A DNA stretch of 64,000 nucleotides from Sanguibacter keddieii (GCF_001064145.1 NZ_JVOJ01000059.1:41510-105509), one strand, 5' to 3'. Shown: positions 36,085 to 45,308, counted from the first letter of the stretch. Numbers and translations: made by a program. The notes: generated by a model from the sequence alone, not told the origin.

Positions 36085-37269
36085 CTACTTCGCGTGGTAG
36101 CGCGGGCTCGTACCGAGGTGTGTCGGATACGGGTTCGTTGTTGCGCCGATGACAGACTCATCCACTCCGCGGTATGTGTACGAGTTGTCGAAGACGATTT
36201 CCGCCGGTGGGACGATCCCGTCGGCGTACTGCGCGATCTCCTCGGGGGTCGGGCTGGAGCCGCCTCCCTTATCCGCGAGGGGATTAACATCGGGGTACTG
36301 ACTGGGATCGGTGTTCATCATCGTCGCGGGGCTCGCGACGCCGTAGCCGGTGTACTGGTTCCAGCCGCCGTCCGGGTTCACGGTCGTGTGCACCAGGAGT
36401 TGCAGCAGCTGGTTCGATGTCGCATCGGGCCACTTCTGGCGAGCGAGAGCCAGGAAGCCTGCAACGATGGGAGCAGAGACAGAGGTTCCGTTAGTTTGAA
36501 CCAACGAGGTGCCCGGGTATTCACGCACGGTCACAGGTCCTCCGACTGCAGCGACTACCACGCCTTGCCCCCATGAGGAATAACTCGTCCGGGCCCCGTT
36601 TGTATCGACCGCAGACACCCCAACAACACCAGACCAGTAAGAGAGTCCTGTTCTGGTTTCATCTCGAGCTTCATTACCAATGGCATCAGTGATAATAACG
36701 CCCTGACTTACAGCTCGAGCCACTGCCCATTTGAGGCCATTGCCATGATCCGACGAACCTGTTGTATTAACAATCAATGAAGCACCATCATTGATCGCAT
36801 GATTAATGAGAGACGCATTGGAGGTAAGGTCCAGCCCGCCTGCCGTCATACAGTCGTTGCCGGGAACACTTGTCTTATCAACATTTGTATACGTAAGGAG
36901 TGAAATTTCCGGAGCGACTCCATAGCCATCTGCAACTAGTACAGATGCAACTGCAGTACCGTGGCTCTTACTTTCTGCACTCGCATTCACTGTGCAGGGA
37001 CTCTTATCTGTAATCCTCGCACTGCTCATTTCAGGCGATTCTATGTCAACGGGACCGTCAATCATCGCCACCGTTACTCCCTTGCCCGTGTACCCTTTTG
37101 CTCGCGCCTGGTCCAGGTGGTAGTACGCGAAGTAGGGCTGGTCTGCAGCTGTAATGGTATCGGCCGCGTTGGCCGACTCTACGGGCAGCGTCGTCACGGC
37201 GATTGCGAGTGTCGACGCGCAAACTGCAGTGAGAGACGCGCGCACAGTCGAGCGGTAACGAGTCACCAT
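36085..37269 (-). CDS. Secreted S8 (subtilisin-like) peptidase, mycosin-like
   Basis: A 394-residue protein with a Sec signal (basic start, then ASLTAVCASTLAIAVTTLPV ending at ANA-A). The subtilisin triad is visible: Asp in VAMIDGPVDIES, His in KSHGTAVASVL, Ser in NGTSVSAPIVAG. Mycosins of type VII systems share this layout but normally end in a membrane helix, absent here (the end is TTNPYPTHLGTSPRYHAK), so it may be fully secreted. ATG 37269 overlaps the upstream gene by 7 bp. No EccC or other core secretion gene is in the window. Confidence 0.75.
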   Translation of the reverse strand: MVTRYRSTVRASLTAVCASTLAIAVTTLPVESANAADTITAADQPYFAYYHLDQARAKGYTGKGVTVAMIDGPVDIESPEMSSARITDKSPCTVNASAESKSHGTAVASVLVADGYGVAPEISLLTYTNVDKTSVPGNDCMTAGGLDLTSNASLINHAINDGASLIVNTTGSSDHGNGLKWAVARAVSQGVIITDAIGNEARDETRTGLSYWSGVVGVSAVDTNGARTSYSSWGQGVVVAAVGGPVTVREYPGTSLVQTNGTSVSAPIVAGFLALARQKWPDATSNQLLQLLVHTTVNPDGGWNQYTGYGVASPATMMNTDPSQYPDVNPLADKGGGSSPTPEEIAQYADGIVPPAEIVFDNSYTYRGVDESVIGATTNPYPTHLGTSPRYHAK

Positions 37270-38783
37270 TGGCGAGGGTCCCATCCGTCATCCTCGCGCT
37301 TCGCGGGGGCCAGGTCCTTGTCCGATCCGTAGGTCTGAGACAAGGGATTCACGTAGCCTTCGGGCAGAGCATCAGGATCATCGTCCAGGTACCTGTACGG
37401 CTGATACTTGCGGCGCTTTGCTTTCTTGTCATCCTTCGAGCCACCCGCACCTGCTCCCATGCCACTGCCCATAAAAGCACCCCGGTTCGCACCGGAAGCG
37501 CCACCTTGAGCACCGGAAGAACCTGCCGCTCGAGGAGTCCCAGTCATTCCACTTACGCCGGCTCCAGCTGCGTTTCCGCCTCCCGTCTGCGAGGGGGCAC
37601 CATACGTTCCGAACCCTTTCCCGCTATACGTTCCAGGAGTCACAGAACCTGCTCCCGAACCACCAAAAGATCCCGCTCCCATGCGAGCAGCTCCACGCAT
37701 GCCAAGGGCACCGGCTCCGAGCGCGCCGAGCCCGGCGAGGCGTCCGGCAGAACCGTTATCAGCAGCGGGTCCTCCATTGATTCGCCACAGTGGGTGATCT
37801 ATGTCCGTGGGATTAGCGGGAACGTGACCGCCCCACACAACTCCGTTTCGGTGATGATTTGCGTCCACCCTCGTGTGCATGAGGTCCATACCCATCAAAT
37901 CCTGCGGGTTCGTGATGGGACGATCATAGGAGCCATCCATATCGGGCGGCAGGTACCGCTTGGAGACTTGCTGCGATGCCGACGCGCGGCGGCGAGCAAA
38001 ATCGTCAGTCTCCGGATCGGCATACCCATCCGGATAGAGAGATCTATCGGAGCGCAGACCAGCACGACCATAGTCATCGTCAGCACTTCGGCCATATACC
38101 CCTGAGTCATATGTTGAAACATTGACATAACCACGATCCAAATTCGTCGCAGTGTCGTCGCTAAGGACCGGAATCGTCCTTCGAGTTCCTCGCGTGCTGC
38201 CACTAATACCGTTTTGCGTCAGAGTATTAACACCGGCGCTGAGCTCATTCAGGCCACCATTCAAGCGCTCAAGGATTTCTGTTGCAGCCGCCTCGCGCAT
38301 AGCGTTCGCCTGCGCCTCGACGCCGTCCACATACGCCGCGCCAGTCGACAACACGGTGTTCGCAACCAGTCCTGGCACCACTCCCCCCACGACACCAATA
38401 GCAGGCGTATAAGGCAGCACAACCTTCGCGGCATTGCGCATTGCGGCCGTCTTTGAATCGATGAGCGTCGGCGACAGCCGACGCGCGTCCGCGGCGGCCT
38501 GGGCGATAGCCTGACGCGCGGCGACATAGCGAGCGATCCCACCCATGTAGTACGAGCGCTTAGCCTCGAGACGCGCCACAGTATTGTCTGCCCACGCCTT
38601 GAGGGCTTCTCCAGTCTTTCCTGTAAACCCCTGATGCTGCTGGAAATGCTGCACCCGCTCGATCGCCTGATCGAAGCCGTCAATAACACGCTTATGTTCG
38701 CTATCCCATGACTGCAATTGCGCATTGAAATCCGCCTGAGCGGCAAAAGTCATGAGGCGATCGTACATCGGTGAAGAAACCAT
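37263..38783 (-). CDS. Type VII secretion-associated Gly-rich protein
   Basis: A 506-residue protein. The N-terminal about 100 residues are helical (DFNAQLQSWDSEHKRVIDGF through GFTGKTGEALKAWADNT), like the four-helix fold of WXG100/PPE partners, followed by a hydrophobic stretch near 120-150 (VVLPYTPAIGVVGGVVPGLV). The middle is charged with many Asp and Arg, and residues about 350-450 are Gly/Ala/Ser-rich (GAGALGMRGAARMGAGSFGG). The tail contains YRYLD, a YxxxD-like element. No enzymatic motif is recognised. It begins 17 bp after the WXG100-like gene and overlaps the peptidase gene, so the three form an operon. Confidence 0.55.
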   Translation of the reverse strand: MVSSPMYDRLMTFAAQADFNAQLQSWDSEHKRVIDGFDQAIERVQHFQQHQGFTGKTGEALKAWADNTVARLEAKRSYYMGGIARYVAARQAIAQAAADARRLSPTLIDSKTAAMRNAAKVVLPYTPAIGVVGGVVPGLVANTVLSTGAAYVDGVEAQANAMREAAATEILERLNGGLNELSAGVNTLTQNGISGSTRGTRRTIPVLSDDTATNLDRGYVNVSTYDSGVYGRSADDDYGRAGLRSDRSLYPDGYADPETDDFARRRASASQQVSKRYLPPDMDGSYDRPITNPQDLMGMDLMHTRVDANHHRNGVVWGGHVPANPTDIDHPLWRINGGPAADNGSAGRLAGLGALGAGALGMRGAARMGAGSFGGSGAGSVTPGTYSGKGFGTYGAPSQTGGGNAAGAGVSGMTGTPRAAGSSGAQGGASGANRGAFMGSGMGAGAGGSKDDKKAKRRKYQPYRYLDDDPDALPEGYVNPLSQTYGSDKDLAPAKREDDGWDPRQW

Positions 38784-38800
38784 GTGTCGTCCTTAGAAGC

Positions 38801-39248
38801 TCAGAACTCGGGCATTGCGCCGGCTGCGGTAGGCGCATCATCGGGCTGCGCACTCGGCGCGATATAAGGTGCACTCGTCGTTCCAGCGGCTGAGGAGGCA
38901 GCAGCGACCGAGGGATCCGACTGAAGCGCTCGATTGATTGCTTCAAGTACCGACGCGTTTGCTTCCTCACTGCTGACGGCTTCACGAACAGCGTCCGTCA
39001 GGTTCATCTGAAAGGTATCGAAGATGGCGCGCTCATCGGCAAGCATCTCATCGACGGACGAGAAGAACCGCACTGCGCTATTACGAAAATCCTGGGCGCC
39101 TTGCTCGTCGGTCCAACGGGTTGCGGTTTGGGCTCGATTCAGCGAACCGGCAGCATCATTCGACTGGGTGAGACCGTGCCCCCCCCTCATCCATATCGCC
39201 GTTTGTTTGAGCGTGTTGCTCTTCATCGAAACCGTAATCGGCACTCAT
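38801..39248 (-). CDS. WXG100-like protein with a G8 tract in its 5' part
   Basis: About 148 residues. Core: TRWTDEQGAQDFRNSAVRFF (a Trp turn as in WXG100) between two helical segments, then an Ala/Pro-rich tail. Two starts are possible. ATG 39248 has AGGAGG 6 nt upstream and reads MSADYGFDEEQHAQTNGD, but with the eight G residues (plus-strand C, 39179-39186) it stops after 30 residues. A GTG at 39244 in another frame (MPITVSMKSN) reads through to 38801 giving 147 residues. With seven G, the ATG start would be in frame with the core. So the gene may be phase-variable, or the tract may be a sequencing error. Confidence 0.55.
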
Positions 39249-39368
39249 ACTCATCCTCCTGTCAGCAACCGAACTACACCGCCGGTCAGGATTCACTTAC
39301 CGGACCTAGTCTAGGCCCACGCGCAACAACTTCACAGTCAGTCCGGACACCCGAGAATCCCGGCAATC

Positions 39369-39391
39369 ACGAGGCGTTACCCCGGCCTCGT
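39369..39391. terminator. Terminator of menG
   Basis: ACGAGGC pairs with GCCTCGT around 9 nt (GTTACCCCG). It lies 10 bp past the menG stop and contains CCCCGGCCTCGTCG, the common word. Confidence 0.6.
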
Positions 39392-39401
39392 CGTTCACGC
39401 T

Positions 39402-40109
39402 TTACGGCAGCGGCTTGACCGCGCGGTGCATGCAGGCGATGCCGCCGGTGAGGTTGCGGTACTCGACCTCGCTCCAGCCGTTCGCGGCGATCATGCGGCC
39501 CAGCTCCTCCTGGGCCGGCCACGCGCGAATCGACTCAACCAGGTAGTCGTAGGCACCGTCGTTCGTGGAGGCCAGGCGCGCGATCGCCGGCATGACGGTC
39601 GACTGGTAGACGTTGTACATGCCGCGGAAGACACGCGAGGGCGGGGTGGAGAACTCCAGGACCACGAGGCGGCCGCGCGGGCGCACGACGCGCGCCATCT
39701 CGCGCAGCGCGAGCTGAGGATCCGGGATGTTGCGCAGGCCCCACGAGATGGTGACCGCGTCGAAGGAGCCGTCCTCGAAGTCCAGATCCATGGCGTTGCC
39801 GTGCACGAACTCGATCTCGGGGTGGCGCTCACGGCCCACCTCGATCATGCCTTCGGACAGGTCGCAGGCGACGACCTCAGCGCCGCCCTTGGCCAGCGCG
39901 GCCGACGACGCGCCGGTGCCGGCCGCCAGGTCGAGGATGCGTTCGCCGGGGTGCGGGGCGACTGCCTTACGCAGGGCGGTCATCCACACCTTGTCCAAAC
40001 CGCCCGTCATCAGCGCATCCATCACGTCGTATCGCGAGGCGAGGGAGTCAAACATCGAGGCGATCTCTTTGGGATCCTTGTTCAGGTCCGCGCGCGGGGA
40101 TTCAGTCAT
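39402..40109 (-). CDS. menG: Demethylmenaquinone methyltransferase
   Basis: A 235-residue SAM-dependent methyltransferase of the UbiE/MenG family, catalysing the last step of menaquinone synthesis. The SAM site is RILDLAAGTGASSAAL. ALMTGGLDKVWMTALRKAV, TISWGLRNIPDPQLALREMARV and GGRLVVLEFSTPP-like VVLEFSTPP are typical UbiE blocks. The end GGIACMHRAVKP also fits. It is divergent from menF, 49 bp apart, which implies overlapping control of the two. Confidence 0.93.
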   Translation of the reverse strand: MTESPRADLNKDPKEIASMFDSLASRYDVMDALMTGGLDKVWMTALRKAVAPHPGERILDLAAGTGASSAALAKGGAEVVACDLSEGMIEVGRERHPEIEFVHGNAMDLDFEDGSFDAVTISWGLRNIPDPQLALREMARVVRPRGRLVVLEFSTPPSRVFRGMYNVYQSTVMPAIARLASTNDGAYDYLVESIRAWPAQEELGRMIAANGWSEVEYRNLTGGIACMHRAVKPLP

Positions 40110-40158
40110 GCGTCAATACTCGCACGTCTTCCAGCGCGCCGCCGCCCCTACTCCTACC

Positions 40159-41394
40159 ATGGAACCCATGCACAATGACTTCGGATGCTCGCGCCTCGTC
40201 TTTCGGGCGTTGGTCCTACCCCCGCGGCACCCGGGGTCTTCTTGCTCACTGACGTCCCTGCTCCCCGACTCCGGGGGCGCCGCCTGGCTGGGTGAGCGCC
40301 GCCAGATGATCGGCCTGGGACGGGCGCTCACGGTCGAGTCCGCGACCCCGGGTGCGATCGCCGACGTGCGCCGCGCGTGGGAGGCCGCCCCGACCTCGTC
40401 CTCCGATGACAGCGCTCCCTCCCCCGTTCTATTTGCGTCCTTCGCGTTCCGCTCCCCCGCCCGCTCGGTCGCCTTCGTACCCGCACTGACTCTCATCGAC
40501 GAGGCCGGGGCCCGCTGGGCGATCACGGCTGGCATCGGGGATGCGCCAGATCCCCTGGCGACTGTTGACGAGGCCCTGGCCGGAGCGAGGCCCGCCCCGC
40601 GCGTGCCGGAATCCCTGACGTTTGGGCACGGGTCGATGTCGCGCGGCCAGTGGCGCGACTCGGTGCGCGCGATGGCGCAGCGCCTGCGCGATGGCGCTGC
40701 TAACAAGGCCGTCATGGCGCGCGACATGACGGTGCGGTGCGCGCACGGATTCGACGAGCGTTTCCTGCTTGAGCGCCTCAGCGACCTGTATCCGTCGACG
40801 TGGCGTTTCTGCGTGGATTCGCTGGTGGGAGCCTCCCCGGAGATGCTGATCGCGGCCTCGGGCGGCACGGCTAGCTCGCGCGTCCTGGCGGGCACATGCA
40901 AGCCCGGGGAGGGCGAGATGCTCGCGTCGAGCGCGAAGGATCTGCGCGAGCACGACCTGGCCTCCGAGTCCGTGTCATCGATCCTGACGCGGCTGTGCAC
41001 CTCGGTGACGACTCAGGGGCCGTTCCTCCTGTCGCTGCCCAACGTCGTCCACCTGGCGACGGACGTTCATGCGCGCCTGGGGTCGGCGCATCTGCTCGAT
41101 CTCGTGGCCGCCTTGCATCCGACTGCCGCCGTGTGTGGCACTCCGCGCGACGCGGCGATGCGCCTCATCGAGGAGCTGGAAGACACCGAACGCGGCCGCT
41201 ACTCGGGGCCCGTGGGCTGGGTGGATACGGCCGGGGACGGCGAGTTTGCGATCGCGCTGCGCTGCGGGCTCACGTCGGGCACGCGCCTGCGCCTTTTCGC
41301 GGGTGCCGGCATCATGCCGGACTCCGACCCGGACGCCGAGCTGTCCGAGACCGAAGCGAAGATGCGCCCGCTCCTGGACGCCCTCGGGGTCTGA
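40159..41394 (+). CDS. menF: Isochorismate synthase
   Basis: A 411-residue chorismate-binding enzyme making isochorismate for menaquinone. ANKAVMARDM is the conserved Lys region; SLVGASPEMLI, ASSRVLAGT, SSAKDLREHDLASESVSS, LATDVHARLGS, AAVCGTPRDAA, RGRYSGPVGWVD and GAGIMPDSDPDAELSETEAKM follow in the correct order for MenF/EntC. ATG 40159 (MEPMHNDFG) or 40168 are equally possible. It holds one copy of TCGACGAGGCCGGGGC at 40496-40511 within coding sequence. Confidence 0.88.
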   Translation: MEPMHNDFGCSRLVFRALVLPPRHPGSSCSLTSLLPDSGGAAWLGERRQMIGLGRALTVESATPGAIADVRRAWEAAPTSSSDDSAPSPVLFASFAFRSPARSVAFVPALTLIDEAGARWAITAGIGDAPDPLATVDEALAGARPAPRVPESLTFGHGSMSRGQWRDSVRAMAQRLRDGAANKAVMARDMTVRCAHGFDERFLLERLSDLYPSTWRFCVDSLVGASPEMLIAASGGTASSRVLAGTCKPGEGEMLASSAKDLREHDLASESVSSILTRLCTSVTTQGPFLLSLPNVVHLATDVHARLGSAHLLDLVAALHPTAAVCGTPRDAAMRLIEELEDTERGRYSGPVGWVDTAGDGEFAIALRCGLTSGTRLRLFAGAGIMPDSDPDAELSETEAKMRPLLDALGV

Positions 41395-41491
41395 GCGACT
41401 CGGCGATATGCAAAGGCCCGCCGCCCCGCATTGTCATGCGTCTGCGCAACAGCTGAATGGGGTCTGACCGCACGAAGGATTCGCCGGTGAC

Positions 41492-41548
41492 GGAGCATTG
41501 CACCAGTTAGGGAGCATTACACCAGTTAGGGAGCATTACACCAGTTCC
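41492..41548. repeat. Three tandem 19-bp units (GGAGCATTRCACCAGTTAG)
   Basis: Units at 41492, 41511 and 41530, with the third ending in CC. The next bases form an inverted copy: ATTACACCAG (41535-41544) and CTGGTGTAAT (41552-41561). A second dyad AGTGGTG-N3-CACCACT follows at 41571-41587. Confidence 0.8.
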
Positions 41549-41729
41549 CAGCTGGTGTAATACCCAGCTAAGTGGTGGAACACCACTAAGAAACAAGCCA
41601 AAGCGTGGTCACGAGGAAGGCTATCAATCCACATCCTGCATCACGCCTTGGTTCCAAGCTTCAAGAGCCCGTCCCCACGCACGCCGAAACCCACTTCGGG
41701 CGCCTCAACAGCTTGATTGTGCCAACGCT

Positions 41730-41820
41730 CCACCTCATCGGGAACATTCCACCTCATCGGGAACATTCCACCCCATCGGGAACATTCCACCTCATCGGGA
41801 ACATTCCACCCGATCAGAAC
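41730..41820. repeat. Four to five tandem 19-bp units (CCACCTCATCGGGAACATT)
   Basis: Full units at 41730, 41749, 41768 (one change) and 41787, then a decayed unit to 41820. Sequence unrelated to the units at 41492, but the same 19-bp length. Confidence 0.85.
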
Positions 41821-41950
41821 GGGTTGAATCTTCCCGATCAGGTTGAGTCCCCTTCGACACAAGCCCAGATGCGGGGGCTTCCCATCAACGCGCAGCACAT
41901 CAGCGGTCGAAGACTGTGCATATGCACCCTCGCAAGCCCACCACGCGCAA

Positions 41951-41982
41951 AGGCCCGCCGCCCCTGAAAGGGACAGCGGGCC
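41951..41982. terminator. Terminator of the HtrA-like gene
   Basis: GGCCCGC pairs with GCGGGCC, with inner CCCT/AGGG. Located 55 bp past the stop at 42037 on the minus strand. Confidence 0.65.
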
Positions 41983-42036
41983 TCGTCAGCGCACGGCACT
42001 GGAGTCACTCCGCAGCGTGCACGCAGCGCACGCAGC

Positions 42037-43515
42037 TCACTGAATCCGCACGGACACGTCCTGCGTCTGCCCGTCGCGCACGATCGTCATGGTGACGGTG
42101 TCGCCGGCCTTGTAGCGGCGCACGTAGCCGATCAGCTGCTTGGGGCTGGTCACTTCCTGGCCTTCGACCTTGACGATGACGTCGCCGGAGCGGATGCCCG
42201 CCGCGGAGGCACCGGAACCTGCGGAGACGTCCTGGACCTCGGCACCCACGTAGGTGTCGGAGCCGACGGTCGTGGTCGCGGCCTTGACGGTCACGCCGAG
42301 CATGCCGTGCGAGGCGGTGCCGGAGGCGATGAGCTGGTCCGCGATGGACACGACCAGGTCGGAGGGGATCGCGAAGCCCAGGCCGATCGAGCCGGCCTGC
42401 CCGTCAGACGTGGTAGCGAGTGACTTGATCGAGGAGTTGATGCCAATAACCGCGCCGGTCGCGTCGAACAGTGGGCCACCCGAGTTGCCGGGGTTGATCG
42501 ACGCGTCGATCTGGATCGCGTTCGTGACCACGAGGTCCGAGGACGCCTGCGAGTCCTGCGACGAGGAGTCCTCGTCCATCGAGACCTCGACGGGGCGGTT
42601 GAGCGCGGAGACGATGCCGGTCGTCACCGTGTTCGACAGGCCCAGGGGAGCGCCGATCGCCATAACGGGGGCGCCGACCTCAAGGTTCGCGGAGGTCGCG
42701 AAGCGCGCGACAGTGAGGTCCGACGGCGGGTTGTCCAGGCGGATGACGGCCAGGTCCGTGGTCTTGTCGTGGCCGACGACCACAGCGCCGTAAAGGCGCC
42801 CGTCGGCGAGGGTCACCTGGATCTGTCCACCGCCGAGGGCGGACGCGATGACGTGGTAGTTGGTGACGATGTCGCCCTGCGCGTCGTAGATGACGCCAGA
42901 GCCGGTGCCGCCCGAGGATGCGCCCTGCGCCTGAATGGTCACGACGGCGGGCGACACGGCGGCGGCAACGTCCGTCCAGTCCGTCCCGGAGCTGTTCGAG
43001 GCGGGCACGGTGGCCACCGTTCCCCCGTTGAGGTTCGTGGGCGCGGACGCGCGCAGCAGCGCGGGGCGCGCGTAGAACACGGCGCCGAGGGTCAGGCCGA
43101 TCGTCAGAAGCATCGCGCAGAGGAGGGCGACCCATCCCGGGCCCTTCTTCGTCATGACGACAGTGGGCGACGCGAAGGCTTCCGGCGAGGCCGGGGCCGC
43201 GTATCCGCCGTAGGGCTCGCCAGCGGGGGCGGAGTACGCGCCGCCGGCGGCGGGGGCTTGCTGAGTGCCGGCGGCGGGGGCTTGCTGGGCGGAGGGGTCG
43301 GCCGCCGGTGCGGTGGCCGGCGGAACCGTGCCCGCGGGCGGCGCGGGGATCGTCGTGGCGGAGGGCATCTCGCGCGTGGCGTCCTGCGCGGCCGGAAGCT
43401 CCTGGGTGGCCGAGTGGTCCTGAGCCGTCGAGCGCTGCGGGTAGCTGGGGGTCGAGGCCGCGTCAGCGTCACGCGCCGAGTCGGCGTCGTGGTCCGGAAT
43501 ATGAGGCTGAGTCAT
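42037..43515 (-). CDS. HtrA/DegP-like S1C serine protease with PDZ domain
   Basis: A 492-residue membrane-anchored protease. Residues 1-125 are a Pro/Ala-rich cytoplasmic region, then one membrane helix (GWVALLCAMLLTIGLTLGAVFYA). The trypsin-like domain shows His in VTNYHVIASAL, Asp in KTDLAVIRLDN and Ser in NPGNSGGPLFDATG. One PDZ domain at about 400-490 has GIRSGDVIVKVEGQEV. This is the usual form of actinobacterial periplasmic-side quality-control proteases (PepD/HtrA type). Monocistronic. Confidence 0.9.
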   Translation of the reverse strand: MTQPHIPDHDADSARDADAASTPSYPQRSTAQDHSATQELPAAQDATREMPSATTIPAPPAGTVPPATAPAADPSAQQAPAAGTQQAPAAGGAYSAPAGEPYGGYAAPASPEAFASPTVVMTKKGPGWVALLCAMLLTIGLTLGAVFYARPALLRASAPTNLNGGTVATVPASNSSGTDWTDVAAAVSPAVVTIQAQGASSGGTGSGVIYDAQGDIVTNYHVIASALGGGQIQVTLADGRLYGAVVVGHDKTTDLAVIRLDNPPSDLTVARFATSANLEVGAPVMAIGAPLGLSNTVTTGIVSALNRPVEVSMDEDSSSQDSQASSDLVVTNAIQIDASINPGNSGGPLFDATGAVIGINSSIKSLATTSDGQAGSIGLGFAIPSDLVVSIADQLIASGTASHGMLGVTVKAATTTVGSDTYVGAEVQDVSAGSGASAAGIRSGDVIVKVEGQEVTSPKQLIGYVRRYKAGDTVTMTIVRDGQTQDVSVRIQ

Positions 43516-43637
43516 GGTTTCCTCTGGTGTCAGTTCGTTATTTGTCCACCAGTATGGGTCGTTTCCTCAAAGGGCTACTGAAAGCGTCCTGGAAGTTTCC
43601 TGTAAACCGTTCAACCTCACAGCGAACGCGGTTCCCC

Positions 43638-45299
43638 TCAGGAGAGCACGTCGCGGATGGCCGGGTACAGGTGAGCGGCGCGCTCGACGGGCGCGTGAAT
43701 CAACCGCGGGCCGCTGGCGGGTCGGGCGAGCAACGACTCCAGTTCCTGAGGCTCGTCGGCTCGCGCGAAGGCCACGCCGTACGCGGCCGCGAGCGCCTCG
43801 TAGTCCACCGCCTGAGCGAGGCCGAACCACCGGTCGTAGGCCTCGAGGCTGGCAGCGCGCCCGTGTTCGAGGGTGGCGAAGATACCGCCGCCCCCGTCGT
43901 CCGCGACGACGATGTCCAGGTGAGCGCCCACGCTCGCAGCCAGGGCGAGGGAGGAGGCGTCGTGGCAGGCCGTGAGGTCTCCCATGACGGCGGTGACGCG
44001 CTCGCCCACGGGGGCCGAGGCCTCGCCCGCGTATCCGGAGCCCAGGCAGATGCCGACGGCCGTCGCGATGGTGCCGTCGATCCCCGCCTGCCCCCGGTTG
44101 GAGTGGACGGCGCGGCCCGCCAGCGTGGGGACGGCGAGGTCGAAGGCGCGCACGGGGTTGGAGGCTCCCAGCACGAGGGGACCGCTCGTCGAGGCGGCGA
44201 CGCTTCGCGCGAGGTCAAGCATCGTGCGCCGGCAGCCGGAGGCGAGCAGGGAGTCGATACGCTCGCCCGCGTCGCGAGCGGCGTCGCGCACGCGAGCGCC
44301 CCACTCTGCCTGAGCAGCGCTGATCGGCTCGCGGGCGGGCTCGAGGTCGGCGACGACGACCGAGGCGTTGCCCGAGATGTCCACCCACGGGCTGTGCGGG
44401 TCAACGACGACGACACGCACGTCGGGGCGCGCGAGCAGGGCCTGAATCGGTCGGGATAGCGTCGGACGGCCGGTCACGACGACCGCGTCGACCTCGCGCC
44501 CCAGCGGCGAAGCCACGAGGGACTGCTCGAAGGGGGTCACTCCTCCGCCCTTCCACGCGCCCGCGGCCGGCTCCGCGAGCAGCGGGAAGCCCGATGCCTC
44601 CGACCACTCGCGGGCGAAAGGCGAGGCCCCCTCACCCGCGACAATCAGCCCGGCTGCGGCGGGACCAACCACGTCCTCCCAGCGTGCAGGCACGGGGAAC
44701 GCAACGACCACCCGCGCCGGGCGAGGAACGAACGACGCCCCGGCCTCGTCCCCGGAGTCACAAGCGGGACGGACGGGGGTCAGCGGATCACGGAAGGCGA
44801 CGTTGACCTGCACGGGGCCAGGCGCGCTACCGGGTGCCCCGCAGGCGGCGGCGACCGCGCGCGTCAGGTGCCCAACGAGGGAGGGCGAGGCTTCCTGGGG
44901 TTCCAGATCGAGACTCGCGCGCACATGCGTGCCGAAGAAGCCGGACTGATCGGTCGCCTGGGACGCTCCGACACCGCGCAGTTCGCCGGGGCGATCGGCC
45001 GTCAGAAGGAGGAGTGGCAGGCGCGCGTGGGAGGCCTCGAGGACGGCGGGGGCCAGCTCGGCGACGGCGGTGCCGGAGGTGACGACGACGGCCGGCAGCG
45101 CCCCAGCGCGGGCCAGGCCGACGGCTGCGAAACCGGCGCCGCGCTCATCCAGGATGGGCCACGCATCCCCGCCGAAAGAGCTCGCCTCGAGAGCGTAGGC
45201 GAAGGGCGCAGAGCGCGAACCAGGGCAGTACAGGACGTGCGTGACGCCCAGGGCATCCAGGGACTCAAGGATAGCGCTGGCGGTTTCGACGGAGGGCAT
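43638..45299 (-). CDS. menD: 2-succinyl-5-enolpyruvyl-6-hydroxy-3-cyclohexene-1-carboxylate synthase
   Basis: A 553-residue thiamine diphosphate enzyme, second step of menaquinone synthesis. N-terminal domain: GVTHVLYCPGSRSAPFAYALE, RGAGFAAVGLARA and VVVTSGTAVAELAPAVLEA, with the catalytic Glu region at VEASHARLPLLLLTADRPGEL-like sequence and GASQATDQ. The C-terminal ThDP site is VMGDLTACHDASSL with VVADDGGGGIFATLEHG. Start ATG 45299; menC ends 9 bp upstream in the operon. Confidence 0.92.
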   Translation of the reverse strand: MPSVETASAILESLDALGVTHVLYCPGSRSAPFAYALEASSFGGDAWPILDERGAGFAAVGLARAGALPAVVVTSGTAVAELAPAVLEASHARLPLLLLTADRPGELRGVGASQATDQSGFFGTHVRASLDLEPQEASPSLVGHLTRAVAAACGAPGSAPGPVQVNVAFRDPLTPVRPACDSGDEAGASFVPRPARVVVAFPVPARWEDVVGPAAAGLIVAGEGASPFAREWSEASGFPLLAEPAAGAWKGGGVTPFEQSLVASPLGREVDAVVVTGRPTLSRPIQALLARPDVRVVVVDPHSPWVDISGNASVVVADLEPAREPISAAQAEWGARVRDAARDAGERIDSLLASGCRRTMLDLARSVAASTSGPLVLGASNPVRAFDLAVPTLAGRAVHSNRGQAGIDGTIATAVGICLGSGYAGEASAPVGERVTAVMGDLTACHDASSLALAASVGAHLDIVVADDGGGGIFATLEHGRAASLEAYDRWFGLAQAVDYEALAAAYGVAFARADEPQELESLLARPASGPRLIHAPVERAAHLYPAIRDVLS

Positions 45300-45308
45300 G
45301 CGCCCAGC

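Larger units (their letters stand above)
41410..41964. repeat. 18-bp direct repeats flanking a repeat-rich, gene-free segment
   Basis: GCAAAGGCCCGCCGCCCC occurs at 41410-41427 and 41947-41964. The second copy is part of a working hairpin; the first lacks its partner. Between them lie two clusters of 19-bp tandem repeats and two dyads, but no credible gene. The 570 bp between menF and the HtrA gene are otherwise empty. Confidence 0.6.

Noticed and set aside
41641..41898. 85-codon frame over the 19-bp repeats
   Set aside because: The translation only reflects the repeats (WNVPDEVE-like), with no start signal.
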